DNA from: Methanobrevibacter arboriphilus
Lineage (GTDB): Archaea; Methanobacteriota; Methanobacteria; Methanobacteriales; Methanobacteriaceae
Length of the DNA: 64,000 nt
Reading direction: 5' to 3'
NCBI RefSeq assembly: GCF_019669925.1
Contig: NZ_AP019779.1
Span: forward strand, 186,001-250,000
In this document: in pieces, positions 46,439 to 56,510 of the stretch
Layout of the letters: each line of letters opens with the position of its first letter
Numbering within the stretch: position 1 is the first letter of the stretch
Notes under the pieces: generated by a model
What the model was told of the DNA's origin: nothing
Seen by the model: the letters and a program-made list of their open reading frames with translations, nothing else
Database searches by the model: none
Position numbers and translations under genes: made by a program

Positions 46439-48400
46439 TTATTTCTTTATTCCTTTTATTAGTATCAATTGATCTCTTAATTTAGCTGCTCGTTCGAAAT
46501 CTAATTCAGAAGCAGCAGTTTTCATATCTTCTTCTAAATCATTTATAAGCATTCTAAGCTCGTCATTTGGCATTTTCTTAATATCAGTAGCTGTTTTATC
46601 ATACTTCTTAATTTCCTCTTTTTTAGCTTTAAGTGACCTATAAGTAGATTTAGGTTTAATATTATGTTTTTCATTATAAGCCAGTTGAAGTTTTCGTCTT
46701 TTGTTTGTAATATCAACTGAATTTTTAATTGAATCTGTAATTTCATCAGCATACATAAATACTTGGCCGTCTACATTTCTTGCAGCTCTTCCAATAGTTT
46801 GAATAAGAGATGTTTCAGATCTAAGGAATCCTTCTTTATCAGCATCAAGAATACCAACAAGAGAAACTTCAGGTAAATCTAAACCTTCTCTAAGTAAATT
46901 TACACCAACAAGACAATCAAATTCTCCTCTTCTTAAATCATCAATAATCTCAATTCTTTCTAAAGTATCAATTTCTGAATGTAAATATCTAACTTTAATA
47001 CCAATTTTAGCATAATAATCAGTTAAATCTTCAGCCATTCTTTTAGTAAGTGTTGTAATTAAAATTCTTTGATTTTTTTCAATTCTTTTTCTAACTTCAC
47101 CAAGTAAGTCTTCAACTTGATTCTTAGCTGGTCTAATTATAACTTCAGGATCAACAAGACCAGTTGGACGAATAATCTGTTCAACAATATTTAAGCTTCT
47201 ATTCATCTCATAATTACCTGGAGTAGCTGAAACATAAAGAACTTTATTAACAGACTTTTCAAACTCATCAAATCTGAATGGGCGGTTTTCCATAGCTGAA
47301 GGAAGTCTAAAACCATGTTCAACAAGTGTTTCTTTTCTAGCTCTATCCCCATTATACATACCTCTAATTTGAGGAACAGTGACATGAGACTCATCAATTA
47401 TTGTTAAAAAGTCATCTGGAAAATATTTTAACAAAGTATATGGCATTTCACCCCATTCTCTTCCAGAGAGATGTAGAGAGTAATTTTCAACTCCTGGACA
47501 ATAACCCATTTCACTTAACATTTCAAGATCAAAACGTGTTCTCTGCTCAAGACGCTGAGCTTCAACTAATTTATTTTGAATTTTAAGCTCATTTAACCTA
47601 GAATCAAGCTCTTCTGTAATATCTTTAAGAGCTTTTTCCATTTTTTCATCAGCAACAACAAAATGCTTTGCTGGGAAAAGAGTATATCTTTCAAGGTTCT
47701 CAATTCTTTTACCAGTAACCTTATCTACAATAGAAATAGAATCAATTTCATCACCAAATAGTTCAATACGAATTGGAGGTGTTCCATGAACAGGATTGAC
47801 TTCAATCACATCTCCTCTGACTCTAAATTGACCAGTGTCAAATTCAATATCATTTCTTTCATATTGCATATGAATTAAACGACTAAGGATTTCTCCCCTA
47901 TCATATATATCTCCTCTTGAAATTGAAAGTGCAAATTCCCCATAATCTTCTGGAGATCCTATACCATATATACATGAAACACTTGAAACTACAATAACAT
48001 CATCTCTAGAAAGTAATGATTGTGTGGCAGAATGACGCATTCTATCTATTTCATCATTTATTGAAGCTTCTTTATCAATAAATGTATCTGTTCTTGGGAC
48101 ATATGCTTCTGGTTGATAATAATCATAATAACTTACAAAATATTCAACTGCATTATCTGGGAAAAATTCTTTAAACTCTTCATAAAGCTGTGCAGCTAAT
48201 GTTTTGTTATGAGATATAACAAGAGTTGGTTTTTGAACCTCTTGAATAACATTTGCCATAGTAAATGTTTTTCCAGATCCAGTTACTCCAAGCAAAGTTT
48301 GCTCATGAAGACCCTTTTTAATTCCACTAGAAATTGAATTAATAGCTTTTGGTTGATCTCCTAATGGCTTATAATCTGATGATATTTTAAATTTTTTCAT
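46439..48400 (-). CDS. uvrB: Excinuclease ABC subunit B
   Basis: The 653-aa protein has Walker A GVTGSGKT near 38-45, the beta-hairpin [12 protein letters not shown] near 92-103 that pries the DNA strands apart, DESH in the Walker B position, helicase motifs through [12 protein letters not shown], and a C-terminal UVR domain ([19 protein letters not shown]) that binds UvrC. It checks the lesion delivered by UvrA. It is of normal length and intact. It faces away from uvrC, 609 bp apart. Confidence 0.96.
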   Translation of the reverse strand: MKKFKISSDYKPLGDQPKAINSISSGIKKGLHEQTLLGVTGSGKTFTMANVIQEVQKPTLVISHNKTLAAQLYEEFKEFFPDNAVEYFVSYYDYYQPEAYVPRTDTFIDKEASINDEIDRMRHSATQSLLSRDDVIVVSSVSCIYGIGSPEDYGEFALSISRGDIYDRGEILSRLIHMQYERNDIEFDTGQFRVRGDVIEVNPVHGTPPIRIELFGDEIDSISIVDKVTGKRIENLERYTLFPAKHFVVADEKMEKALKDITEELDSRLNELKIQNKLVEAQRLEQRTRFDLEMLSEMGYCPGVENYSLHLSGREWGEMPYTLLKYFPDDFLTIIDESHVTVPQIRGMYNGDRARKETLVEHGFRLPSAMENRPFRFDEFEKSVNKVLYVSATPGNYEMNRSLNIVEQIIRPTGLVDPEVIIRPAKNQVEDLLGEVRKRIEKNQRILITTLTKRMAEDLTDYYAKIGIKVRYLHSEIDTLERIEIIDDLRRGEFDCLVGVNLLREGLDLPEVSLVGILDADKEGFLRSETSLIQTIGRAARNVDGQVFMYADEITDSIKNSVDITNKRRKLQLAYNEKHNIKPKSTYRSLKAKKEEIKKYDKTATDIKKMPNDELRMLINDLEEDMKTAASELDFERAAKLRDQLILIKGIKK

Positions 48401-49009
48401 AATATCTCTTTTTAAAAATTGTTTATCCTTCTATAATTTTCATATAATCATAAGTTAATATAATATCATTTGATTATAATCTATAATATTATTAATTTTA
48501 TAAGTAAATTTTTCATTAGAAAATTCATTTTAATATTATATAATATATATATTAAGTTACTTAAATAAAATTATAATTAAAAAATTATCTTAACAATTTT
48601 TAAAAGTTATTTTATAAGTTATTTTAAAAATTATTTTAAAAAATTATTTTATAAGTATGTTTAGAAATCGTTAATATATAAAATAAAAGTAGTATTTTAA
48701 ATATATAATAATATTAACTATATAATAATAAAATTAACCATTTAATAATAAAATAAGGAAAATACATTATATCATTAGTTCGTATATAATAATATAGTTA
48801 ATTATATTACTAACAATATATAAATATTTCTATATATGAAAAAATATTAAAAACAAACAAATTTATTAGCTTAGAAAATATAATCACTTTTTTATATTTT
48901 TAATAATATATAAATATTTCAATGAATTATATAATAAAAATATCTATCAAATACCTATAAAAAATTTTCATAAGCTAAACCAAAAATAAATTTTAAAAAA
49001 TGATGAATT
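48401..49009. other. Divergent promoter region, uvrB / uvrC
   Basis: Plain A/T DNA with tandem attattttaaaaa / agttattttata units near 48600-48660. No palindrome of the kind found in the sulfur island is seen, and no SOS-box-like site. Confidence 0.5.
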
Positions 49010-50803
49010 ATGTCAACTAAAGTAAAATCACCAGAAAAACTTCCAAAAAAACCTGGGATATACATTATGAAGGATTCTGGTGATAATATTATATATATAG
49101 GTAAATCAAAATCACTTAGAAATAGAGTTAAGTCTTATTTTAAAGATAAATATGATACGCCAAAAACTAAAATATTAATGAGTCATTTTAATAGTTTAGA
49201 ATATATAATAACCGATAGTGAAAAAGAAGCACTTATATTAGAAGCTAATCTGATTAAAAAACATAGACCTAAATATAATATCCGACTTAAGGACGATAAA
49301 AGGTATCCTTATGTTAAAATAACTAAGGAAGATTTTCCTCGCTTGATAATCACAAGAAACATTGGGAAAACTGGAACTTATTTTGGACCATTTACAGATG
49401 TTGGCTCAGTTCGTCAAACCGTGAAATTTTTAAAATCTCTTTTTAAAATTAGAACATGCCGAAAAATGGATGGGCCTTGTTTAAATTGTCAAATTGATTT
49501 ATGTTATGGTCCTTGTAGTGGGAACATAAGTAAAAATGAGTATAAAAAACTGATTAATAAAATCGATCTTTTTTTTCAAGGAAAATATACTGAGATAATT
49601 GAAAATCTTCAAAAAGAGATGGAAGAATCTTCAAAAGAATATAATTTCGAAAAAGCAGCCGTAATTCGAGATCAAATAGCATCTATTGCAGAAGTTATGG
49701 AAAAACAATTTGTTGATTTTACTGATGAATTGGATCAAGATATAATAGCTATGTCCTTTGATGGTAATTCTGCAATTGTAGTAGTCTTTTCAATAAGGAA
49801 CGGTAAAATAAATGGAAAAGACGACTTTTTAATGAGTGGAGCTAAAAACAATAAACCAAGTGAAGTCATTTCAGCATTTATAGAACAGTATTACAGCATT
49901 AATCGGCATATACCTAAAGAAATAATATTGGAAGAGAAAATATCTAATAATGATGAATTAAAATTAATTAAAGAATGGTTAGCTGATTTAAGAGGAGATA
50001 ATGTTGAAATTACTGTTCCTGATGAAGGAACTAAATTAAGATTAATAAGAATGGCATCTAAGAATGCTGAAATAATTAAAAAACAAAAGAAAAAAATGAA
50101 AAATGCAATGATTGAGATTAAAAAATATTTAAAGCTTCCAAAACTTCCTCGTATTATAGAAGGCTATGATGTATCTAATATTTCAGGAAAATTAGCTGTT
50201 GGTTCTAAAGTATCATTTTTAGATTCAAAACCAAATAAAAAACAATATAAAAGATTTAAACTTGAAACTCCAGGACCAAATGATTATGAAATGATGAGAG
50301 AATTATTATCTAGAAGATTTAAAAAATTATCAGAAAAAAATGATAATAAAAATAAAGATAATAGGTTTGATGAAGAATATCCAGACCTTATACTTATTGA
50401 TGGTGGAAAAGGACAATTAGGAATAGCTACAGAAGTATTGAAAGAATATAACTTAGAACATATCCCTATAATAGGACTTGCTAAAGAATTTGAAGAAGTT
50501 TTTATACCTCAAAGTTCTTATCCAATTATAATTCCAAAAAATAATGAAGGTTTACATCTTTTACAGAGAGTAAGAGATGAAGCTCATAGATTCGCAGTTA
50601 CTTATCACAGAAAGTTAAGATCAAAAAATATCGAAACTTCAGAATTGGATAATATAGTTGGTATTGGTAAAACTAGAAAAATTAACTTATTAAAACATTT
50701 TGGAGATATAGAAAAAATAAAAAAAGCAAGTGTTGAAGAAATAACAAGTGTAAAAGGATTAAATAAAAAAGTAGCTGAAGCTGTTTATAATAAATTCAAT
50801 TAA
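49010..50803 (+). CDS. uvrC: Excinuclease ABC subunit C
   Basis: The 597-aa protein has the N-terminal GIY-YIG nuclease (PGIYIMKDSGDNIIYIGKS, about 15-33) for the 3' cut, four cysteines in CRKMDGPCLNCQIDLCYGPC near 158, and a UVR domain (YNFEKAAVIRDQI near 211). The RNase H-like nuclease for the 5' cut follows (EGYDVSNISG near 385, LILIDGGKGQ near 461), then helix-hairpin-helix motifs at the end. It completes the Uvr set. The ATG sits behind a weak TGATGA ribosome-binding site. Confidence 0.96.
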   Translation: MSTKVKSPEKLPKKPGIYIMKDSGDNIIYIGKSKSLRNRVKSYFKDKYDTPKTKILMSHFNSLEYIITDSEKEALILEANLIKKHRPKYNIRLKDDKRYPYVKITKEDFPRLIITRNIGKTGTYFGPFTDVGSVRQTVKFLKSLFKIRTCRKMDGPCLNCQIDLCYGPCSGNISKNEYKKLINKIDLFFQGKYTEIIENLQKEMEESSKEYNFEKAAVIRDQIASIAEVMEKQFVDFTDELDQDIIAMSFDGNSAIVVVFSIRNGKINGKDDFLMSGAKNNKPSEVISAFIEQYYSINRHIPKEIILEEKISNNDELKLIKEWLADLRGDNVEITVPDEGTKLRLIRMASKNAEIIKKQKKKMKNAMIEIKKYLKLPKLPRIIEGYDVSNISGKLAVGSKVSFLDSKPNKKQYKRFKLETPGPNDYEMMRELLSRRFKKLSEKNDNKNKDNRFDEEYPDLILIDGGKGQLGIATEVLKEYNLEHIPIIGLAKEFEEVFIPQSSYPIIIPKNNEGLHLLQRVRDEAHRFAVTYHRKLRSKNIETSELDNIVGIGKTRKINLLKHFGDIEKIKKASVEEITSVKGLNKKVAEAVYNKFN

Positions 50804-50980
50804 AATTATAAATAAAATAATAAATTAGAATAATAAATTAGAATAATAAACTAGAATAATAAATTAAATTATAAATGGATTTATAAATAAAAAATTAGAA
50901 TAAAAAATTAAAATAATAAGAATTAAAATAATAAGATAGTATAAAAAGTAATATAATATACTATTTAAAGAGATAAAAAT

Positions 50981-51673
50981 TTATATGTTGTCTAAAGAAT
51001 TAACAACACAACCTAAATTCTCACCATTTAAACCAATGATAAGTTCATTTTCTTTTATATCAGCATATTGTCTTGAACCACTACAACCTAAAGTTATATT
51101 AGGTCTTTTTCGCATAAATGGGCCTGCAACTGCATCAGCACAAATAGATTGAATACCTGAAAAATCAGATTCTACTCTTCCACCTAATGAATATACAATA
51201 GCTTGAGAAACTTTCATAGCTTGCATTGGATTAGCTATAATAACAACAATATCTGGAGTAAATTCTGCTTTTTCTAATGGAGTATAGATAATTGCATAAC
51301 TTCTTAAATCAATCTTTGGAATTGAATCCAGTGTTCTTTTAGCAGAACCTAATGATTTAAATCTTTTTAATCCATAGTAAAACTCTCCACTTGCAATTTT
51401 TTCAGGTATATCTTCAAGCCCAATTGCAGAAGATCCTCCTTTACATAATTGCTCTTCAGAAGTGCTATAAAATGAATCTCCTCTTGATGCTTTCTGTACC
51501 ATTTCACAATGTCTAATTTTATCTTGTATTTTATTAATACCTTCAGGAATGTCTTCCTTGTGTAAAATAAATTTTATAGCTACAGGATGAGAATTTAAAT
51601 CTAAATCCTTTTTTATTCTTGAAGAAAAATACTGATTATTTTCTAATTCATCTGATTGTGGATAATCTTTCAT
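50981..51673 (-). CDS. DUF169-family protein
   Basis: The 230-aa protein matches DUF169, a family common in methanogens and of unknown function. Visible features are HPVAIKF near 28, CEMVQKASRGDSFYSTSEEQLCKGGSSAIGL near 56-86, VVIIANPMQAMKVSQAIVY near 143, DFSGIQSICADAVAGPF near 164, and TLGCSGSRQYADIKENELI near 190. Several cysteines (in CEM, LCKGG, ICAD, GCSG) are well placed to bind a metal or Fe-S cluster. Two copies of the island palindrome (sites 10 and 11) lie upstream, the nearer one 17 bp beyond a TATA box. This suggests the protein belongs to the same sulfur regulon although it is 30 kb away. Confidence 0.85.
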   Translation of the reverse strand: MKDYPQSDELENNQYFSSRIKKDLDLNSHPVAIKFILHKEDIPEGINKIQDKIRHCEMVQKASRGDSFYSTSEEQLCKGGSSAIGLEDIPEKIASGEFYYGLKRFKSLGSAKRTLDSIPKIDLRSYAIIYTPLEKAEFTPDIVVIIANPMQAMKVSQAIVYSLGGRVESDFSGIQSICADAVAGPFMRKRPNITLGCSGSRQYADIKENELIIGLNGENLGCVVNSLDNI

Positions 51674-51767
51674 AATATCACCATTAGAATTTATTTAAAT
51701 ATTATATTAATTTTTAATATACATAATATTTTCTATTTAACTATTGAAATGTTATAATAAGAGAAAA

Positions 51768-51782
51768 AATAACACTGTTATA
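51768..51782. promoter_or_regulatory. Variant sulfur-regulon palindrome, site 10 (DUF169 gene)
   Basis: The sequence AATAAC-ACT-GTTATA has the consensus arms and the 3-nt spacer also found at site 8. It begins 17 bp downstream of the minus-strand TATA box (51799-51806) and lies 95 bp before the start codon. Confidence 0.45.
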
Positions 51783-51982
51783 AAAACGATAATTAAAGAT
51801 TATAAATATAAAAATACAAATATAAAAATAATGAAATGTTTGAGCTATTATGAATAATAAAATAATTTATTAAAAAATATTTTAAAATAAGAATATTCTA
51901 ATTGATTTAAAAAAAATTATAAAAAGAACTAATAGTAAATAAATAATATAAATTAAAAACTTTTATATATAATATTAAACAT

Positions 51983-51998
51983 ATTAACTATTGTTATT
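51983..51998. promoter_or_regulatory. Weak sulfur-regulon palindrome, site 11
   Basis: The sequence ATTAAC-TATT-GTTATT keeps AAC-N4-GTTAT and the spacing. It lies 310 bp before the DUF169 gene and could be an accessory site or chance. Confidence 0.3.
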
Positions 51999-52734
51999 AT
52001 CAAAATTTTTAATATATGTTTACTTATGTTATATAAAATTAATAAAAATATAATTTTGTTTTATTTAGAACAAACTTTTAACAGTATTAAATTATTTGAT
52101 AATTCATTAATATATTCATTCCAAATATTACTATATATTAAATAAATATATGGAATATTTTCTTAAATAAAAGATATTTTCCCTATTGAAATAAATAAAA
52201 AAAGATTTAAAATTAGTCTAATATGATTTAAACAAGTTTTTATTAAGTTTAATAAATAAAATAACAATGCTAATATTTCAAATTAAAAGTAGTTACTATA
52301 AAATAATATATCATAAATATAGGAAGAAATAATCTGTTTTTTAATTAGAAATATTGTAAAAAAGTATTTTATACAATTTTAGAAAGATTTAAATCAATTC
52401 TTATCTAGTAAATTTTATATAAAATATAAAACTTAATCAATTATAACAATTAATTACTAATAAGTAGGTATATATAGAATAAAAAAGAATATAATTAATG
52501 TAATTTATTGAACTTAAAAATAGTATTTATGAATTATTTAGATATAATATTACTAAATCAATTTTATAATTAAATTTTAAGTTGAATAATTAATATATAG
52601 AATCAAAACAAACATATTATTTTTAATAATAAGGAATTTTATGTTTTGTTAAATGATAAATTAGGTTAAATACAAAGAGAAAAAATAGTACTTCTGAATA
52701 AACAGTTGTTACTTAATTAAAAGGCGGTTATTAA

Positions 52735-53328
52735 ATGGAAACAACTCTAATATCAACTATTTACGACGTAGAACCAGTAATGATATGTATAACTAAATTT
52801 TCTCCAAAGAAAGTTTTATTACTGACTGAAGATAATGGTTCAGATGTAATGAGAGAAAGTAAAGAAACTTTAGAAAAGGCATTTGGACGATTTATAGATA
52901 TTAAATCACAAGAAACTGACTCTAATGATTCAGTAAAAATTGCATCTGGTGTTGCTGATGCAATTGAAAAAGAAAAAAAGTCTGGAAACAAAATTGTTGT
53001 TAATATAAGTGGTGGAGAAAGACCACAAGCTTTAGGAACACTTTTTGGAGCATATTCAAAACATCAATTTGTTGATAGGATTGTTTATGTAGACAATTCT
53101 ACAAAAGAAGTAATGGATCTTCCAATACTTAAATATGGAATCTCTTCAACTAAAAAAGAAATATTAAAATGTTTAATAAATGGTTCTAATTCTGTCAAAG
53201 AACTTTCTGATAAAATTGAAATCAGTAGGGGAATGACTTATAATCATATACGTGAATTGAGAGATATGGGTCTTATAGATAAAGAAATATTAGAAATTAC
53301 TACTGCTGGAAGATTAGCTATTATTTAA
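52735..53328 (+). CDS. Csa3-like regulator: CARF-like sensor plus winged helix-turn-helix
   Basis: The 197-aa protein combines an N-terminal Rossmann-like domain (ISTIYDVEPVMICITKFSPKKVLLLTED, and VVNISGGERPQALGTLFGAY near 87-106) with a C-terminal winged helix (NSVKELSDKIEISRGMTYNHIRELRDMGLI, about 152-181). This is the layout of Csa3, which senses cyclic oligoadenylate through the CARF domain and controls archaeal CRISPR genes. A GGCGG ribosome-binding site precedes the ATG. No cas gene or CRISPR array lies within 11 kb on either side, so it is an orphan here. It could govern a distant CRISPR locus or other genes. Confidence 0.75.
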   Translation: METTLISTIYDVEPVMICITKFSPKKVLLLTEDNGSDVMRESKETLEKAFGRFIDIKSQETDSNDSVKIASGVADAIEKEKKSGNKIVVNISGGERPQALGTLFGAYSKHQFVDRIVYVDNSTKEVMDLPILKYGISSTKKEILKCLINGSNSVKELSDKIEISRGMTYNHIRELRDMGLIDKEILEITTAGRLAII

Positions 53329-53777
53329 TATTTCACAAATCTTTTTTTAAAAGCTAGGATTTACAGAGTTTTATTATTTAAAAACTAATAAATCACTAGT
53401 TATATTTTTATTTTTAAAATTAAAAATTAATATCATTTTTAATTTAATACAAGAAATTTTTATACTATACCCTATTTTTTATAATCTATACTATTTTTAT
53501 AATATTTTTATCTATTTTTAATTAAGATAAGTAATACTTTAAATAATATAAGTATTATTTTAATTAAAATAAGTAATACATGACTAATATAACTAATACT
53601 TTAACAAAAATAAGTAATAATTTGATTAAAATAAGTATTAAATATTATTAATAATATATTTTAATTAAAGTATTACATAAATATTTAAAAAAAATTAAAA
53701 AAGAATTATATATATTAGAAAATTATTAAATTAAAAATAATATCACTTAATACCTACTCTATATATTTAATTATAGA
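53329..53777. other. Intergenic, aagtaata-type repeats
   Basis: From about 53520 to 53650 the sequence is composed of eight or so degenerate copies of aataagtaatacttta, in both orientations. No coding or regulatory feature is recognised. Confidence 0.6.
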
Positions 53778-54542
53778 TTAAATATCTATAACTAACTCAA
53801 TAGGGTCATGTTTAGAACCATTAATATTGGATAATATTTTTGACTCAATTAAAGAATCTTTCAAGCTTTTAGAAATAAAGAAATAATCTAAACGAGATCC
53901 TTCACCTGATTCTTTAGCTTTTTGAGATTTCCATGAAGAAAATTCAATTTTATCTGGATTTAAATGTCTAAAAGAGTCAAAGTAGCCAAGTTTTTCAATT
54001 TTGTTAATGATATCCCTTTCTTCATCAGAAAATGAACTATTTTTTGAAGCTTTTTCAGGATCACTAACATCTTTTTCAGAATGAGCAATATTAAAATCTC
54101 CAGCTATAATAACATTATCATCAGCAGATTTTTCAGCAAACTCTAATAATTTATTATAAAATGAAAGTTTAATCTCTTTATCTGCTTTACTATTAAATCC
54201 ATAAGGAGCATAAATATGGATTAAAGTAAATTTATCAAATTCAAAGTTTAAAATCCTCATTTTTAATGAAGTATCTGGAACATCAAAAAATCTTTTTATT
54301 AATTTTGGTTTTAACTTTGAAAAAGTAGCTATACCTCCAGTTCGTGTGGTTTCACCTGGAGAAAAATAGGTATTATATCCTTCAACGTCTTTTAAATTAG
54401 AATCTAATTGTTCATACTTAGCTTTAGTTTCTTGAAATAGGATAATATCTGGATTTTCATCATATACAGGATCAATTTCTTTATTTTTTGCACGAGTTCT
54501 AATTCCATTAATATTCCAAGATATAATTTTAATTTTACCCAT
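53778..54542 (-). CDS. Exodeoxyribonuclease III / AP endonuclease (ExoA/Mth212-like)
   Basis: The 254-aa protein has the whole catalytic set of the family: SWNINGIRTRAK near 7, the metal glutamate in LFQETKAKY near 37, IYAPYGFNSKAD near 112, GDFNIAH near 148, SRLDYFFIS near 220 and the final SKHDPI. It cuts DNA at abasic sites and has 3' exonuclease activity. The homologue Mth212 of Methanothermobacter also cuts directly at deoxyuridine; whether this protein does is not readable. It is a single gene. Confidence 0.92.
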   Translation of the reverse strand: MGKIKIISWNINGIRTRAKNKEIDPVYDENPDIILFQETKAKYEQLDSNLKDVEGYNTYFSPGETTRTGGIATFSKLKPKLIKRFFDVPDTSLKMRILNFEFDKFTLIHIYAPYGFNSKADKEIKLSFYNKLLEFAEKSADDNVIIAGDFNIAHSEKDVSDPEKASKNSSFSDEERDIINKIEKLGYFDSFRHLNPDKIEFSSWKSQKAKESGEGSRLDYFFISKSLKDSLIESKILSNINGSKHDPIELVIDI

Positions 54543-54899
54543 TTTTTAACTTCCAAAAATCTTTTAAATATATTAAATTGGATTATTATTACTTAAATCC
54601 TAAAATAATTATTAATACTATCATTATTTATTTGATACTATTATTTATAAATATTCTCATTATTAACTCTTACTATTTATTCACTTATTAATAATTAAAT
54701 AAAATATTAAAGATTAAATAAAACATAAAAATACCATTAAAAATTGATAAAATGAAGATTAATAAATTCACATCATTTAATTTATAATGATAATAAATTT
54801 AATAGAAATATGATAACATAATAATCTAATGGAAACATAAGGATAATAAATCTAATAGGAATACAATGATAATAAATTTAATATAGGTTTTTAGTAATC
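54543..54899. other. Intergenic, low-complexity A/T
   Basis: Near 54780-54880 there are four degenerate repeats of taataaatttaatagaaatatgat. No gene or clear promoter is seen apart from the ExoIII upstream region. Confidence 0.55.
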
Positions 54900-56090
54900 T
54901 TAAGGAACTTTCATATTTTCTGAAAGAGGTTTATTACAAAAATTCTTAAAATCACAAGCATCACAGGTTCTTTTATCACCTTTAGCATTCCAAGCGTTTT
55001 TAATTGGAATACCTTTCATCTCTTTTATTATCGAATCTTCAATATTAGCTACAACATCATCAAATTCTATTAAAGCATTGGATATAGAATCATTTTCAAT
55101 ATTTATAATCCTTATAGACCTTTTTTCTTTTAATTTATCTGATAGGTTAATATAATTATCTTTATCTTCATTCCAGCCAAGTATCAATGATTCTTCAATA
55201 TCAGAAATTTTAACATCATTACATCCATTTAAAATATCTTGTTTTAAAGCTATTAAATCTTCAGTTGAAGGAACAAGTTCATTTAAGTAAAAAATAATAC
55301 CTGCAACAATAGGCTTTGAATCCTCTTGTTTTGATCTAAGCCATGAATAAGTTAATATTTGCCATTGATGATAAAACCAATTATTTGATTTTAAAGGAGG
55401 CCTTTTCATTCCTTTATAATCAATAATAACTTCATATTCATCATCTTCAAAAGCTTTTAATTTCTTTGAAATCTCTTTATTATTTTTTAGATATTTAACA
55501 ATTTTATTATTATTAATTTCATTAATTTTTAAAGAACTTATAACATCAATTACACCATTAATACCATAATAATTAGATCTACTATTCTCCTTATCAAAAT
55601 TAGGCATTGGTCTTTTACCTTTAATTAAAACTTCAGCTGAATCAATTAATGGGAATAAATCAGGACCCCAAACATTAATAGCTTTTTCGGCTCTTGCACT
55701 ATAAAGTAATTTGTGTGGATGGTTTTTATCAGGACATGTACCTAAAACACTATTCTTTTTTGATTCAAATTTACAAAAAAAATCTAAAGGAGGGTAAAGT
55801 CCTCTTGCTCTTAATCTTTTATCAATCATCTCTTCAATAGGTCTTATTTGATTTTTCCAATCCCATGGAAAACTAATTTTTTTTGTATTCCATTCAAGAA
55901 ATGATTCTTCCATAACTCCATGAATAAATTCCCCAAACCATAATTGTATAGGCATGGAAGGAGGAAGGGTTCCTCTATTTTGATAACGATATTGAAGGTT
56001 ACAAGTTAAAAATGATATTAAATCTCCTGTTAAACTATATTCTGGTATAATATAGGGTTTAGAACGTGGCGATAATTCCATTTTAATCAC
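54900..56090 (-). CDS. Cas4/RecB-like PD-(D/E)XK nuclease with Fe-S cysteines
   Basis: The 396-aa protein has the nuclease core GVIDVISSLK near 175 and EVIIDYKGMK near 220 (the acidic and lysine residues of PD-(D/E)XK), then HQWQILTYSWL near 240. Cysteine 30 (LTCNLQY) at the start and TCDACDFKNFC (about 374-384) at the end form the four-cysteine arrangement that holds a [4Fe-4S] cluster in Cas4 and AddB nucleases. It follows the UvrD-like helicase gene on the same strand, 420 bp downstream, so the two may work as a helicase-nuclease. It is not a CRISPR Cas4 by context. Confidence 0.8.
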   Translation of the reverse strand: MIKMELSPRSKPYIIPEYSLTGDLISFLTCNLQYRYQNRGTLPPSMPIQLWFGEFIHGVMEESFLEWNTKKISFPWDWKNQIRPIEEMIDKRLRARGLYPPLDFFCKFESKKNSVLGTCPDKNHPHKLLYSARAEKAINVWGPDLFPLIDSAEVLIKGKRPMPNFDKENSRSNYYGINGVIDVISSLKINEINNNKIVKYLKNNKEISKKLKAFEDDEYEVIIDYKGMKRPPLKSNNWFYHQWQILTYSWLRSKQEDSKPIVAGIIFYLNELVPSTEDLIALKQDILNGCNDVKISDIEESLILGWNEDKDNYINLSDKLKEKRSIRIINIENDSISNALIEFDDVVANIEDSIIKEMKGIPIKNAWNAKGDKRTCDACDFKNFCNKPLSENMKVP

Positions 56091-56510
56091 ATAGTATCAA
56101 TTATTATACAAAATTATATCATAAAATTATAATATTTTAACATTAAAAAATTATAAAAAGCTTATGAAATAATTTTAATATTTTTATAGAATTATAATTT
56201 TTTATATTTATTATACTAATTATTAATATTGTTATATATAAGTATTAATATTATTTATTAGTATTACTAAATATGAATATTAATATTATTTATTAGTGTT
56301 AATAGCTATGAATATTCATATTTATGGTATTATTATAGAAATATAATGATTATAAATTATTGATTAATATTAATAATTATAAAGATTATAAGTTTGTTTT
56401 AAATAATTTTTAATAATATTATAAATTATTATAATTATAAAGGATAGTATACCTTTAAAATAATGATAAATAGATAATAAACACAAATGTAATAAACAAA
56501 GTATCATTAA
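56091..56510. other. Intergenic between helicase and nuclease genes
   Basis: A/T-rich with repeated tattaatattatttattagtatt-type units near 56225-56310. It likely holds the nuclease gene promoter; nothing else is seen. Confidence 0.5.

Larger units (their letters stand above)
51674..52734. other. Long divergent spacer, DUF169 gene / Csa3-like gene
   Basis: It carries the DUF169 promoter (minus-strand TTTATAAT at 51799-51806) with palindrome sites 10 and 11. The remaining 700 bp are A/T-rich without repeats of CRISPR type, genes or hairpins that I can see. Confidence 0.5.

Noticed and set aside
52441-52460. Further copy of the sulfur palindrome (TATAACAATTAATTAC)
   Set aside because: Only the left arm matches; half-sites of this kind are expected by chance in such A/T-rich DNA.
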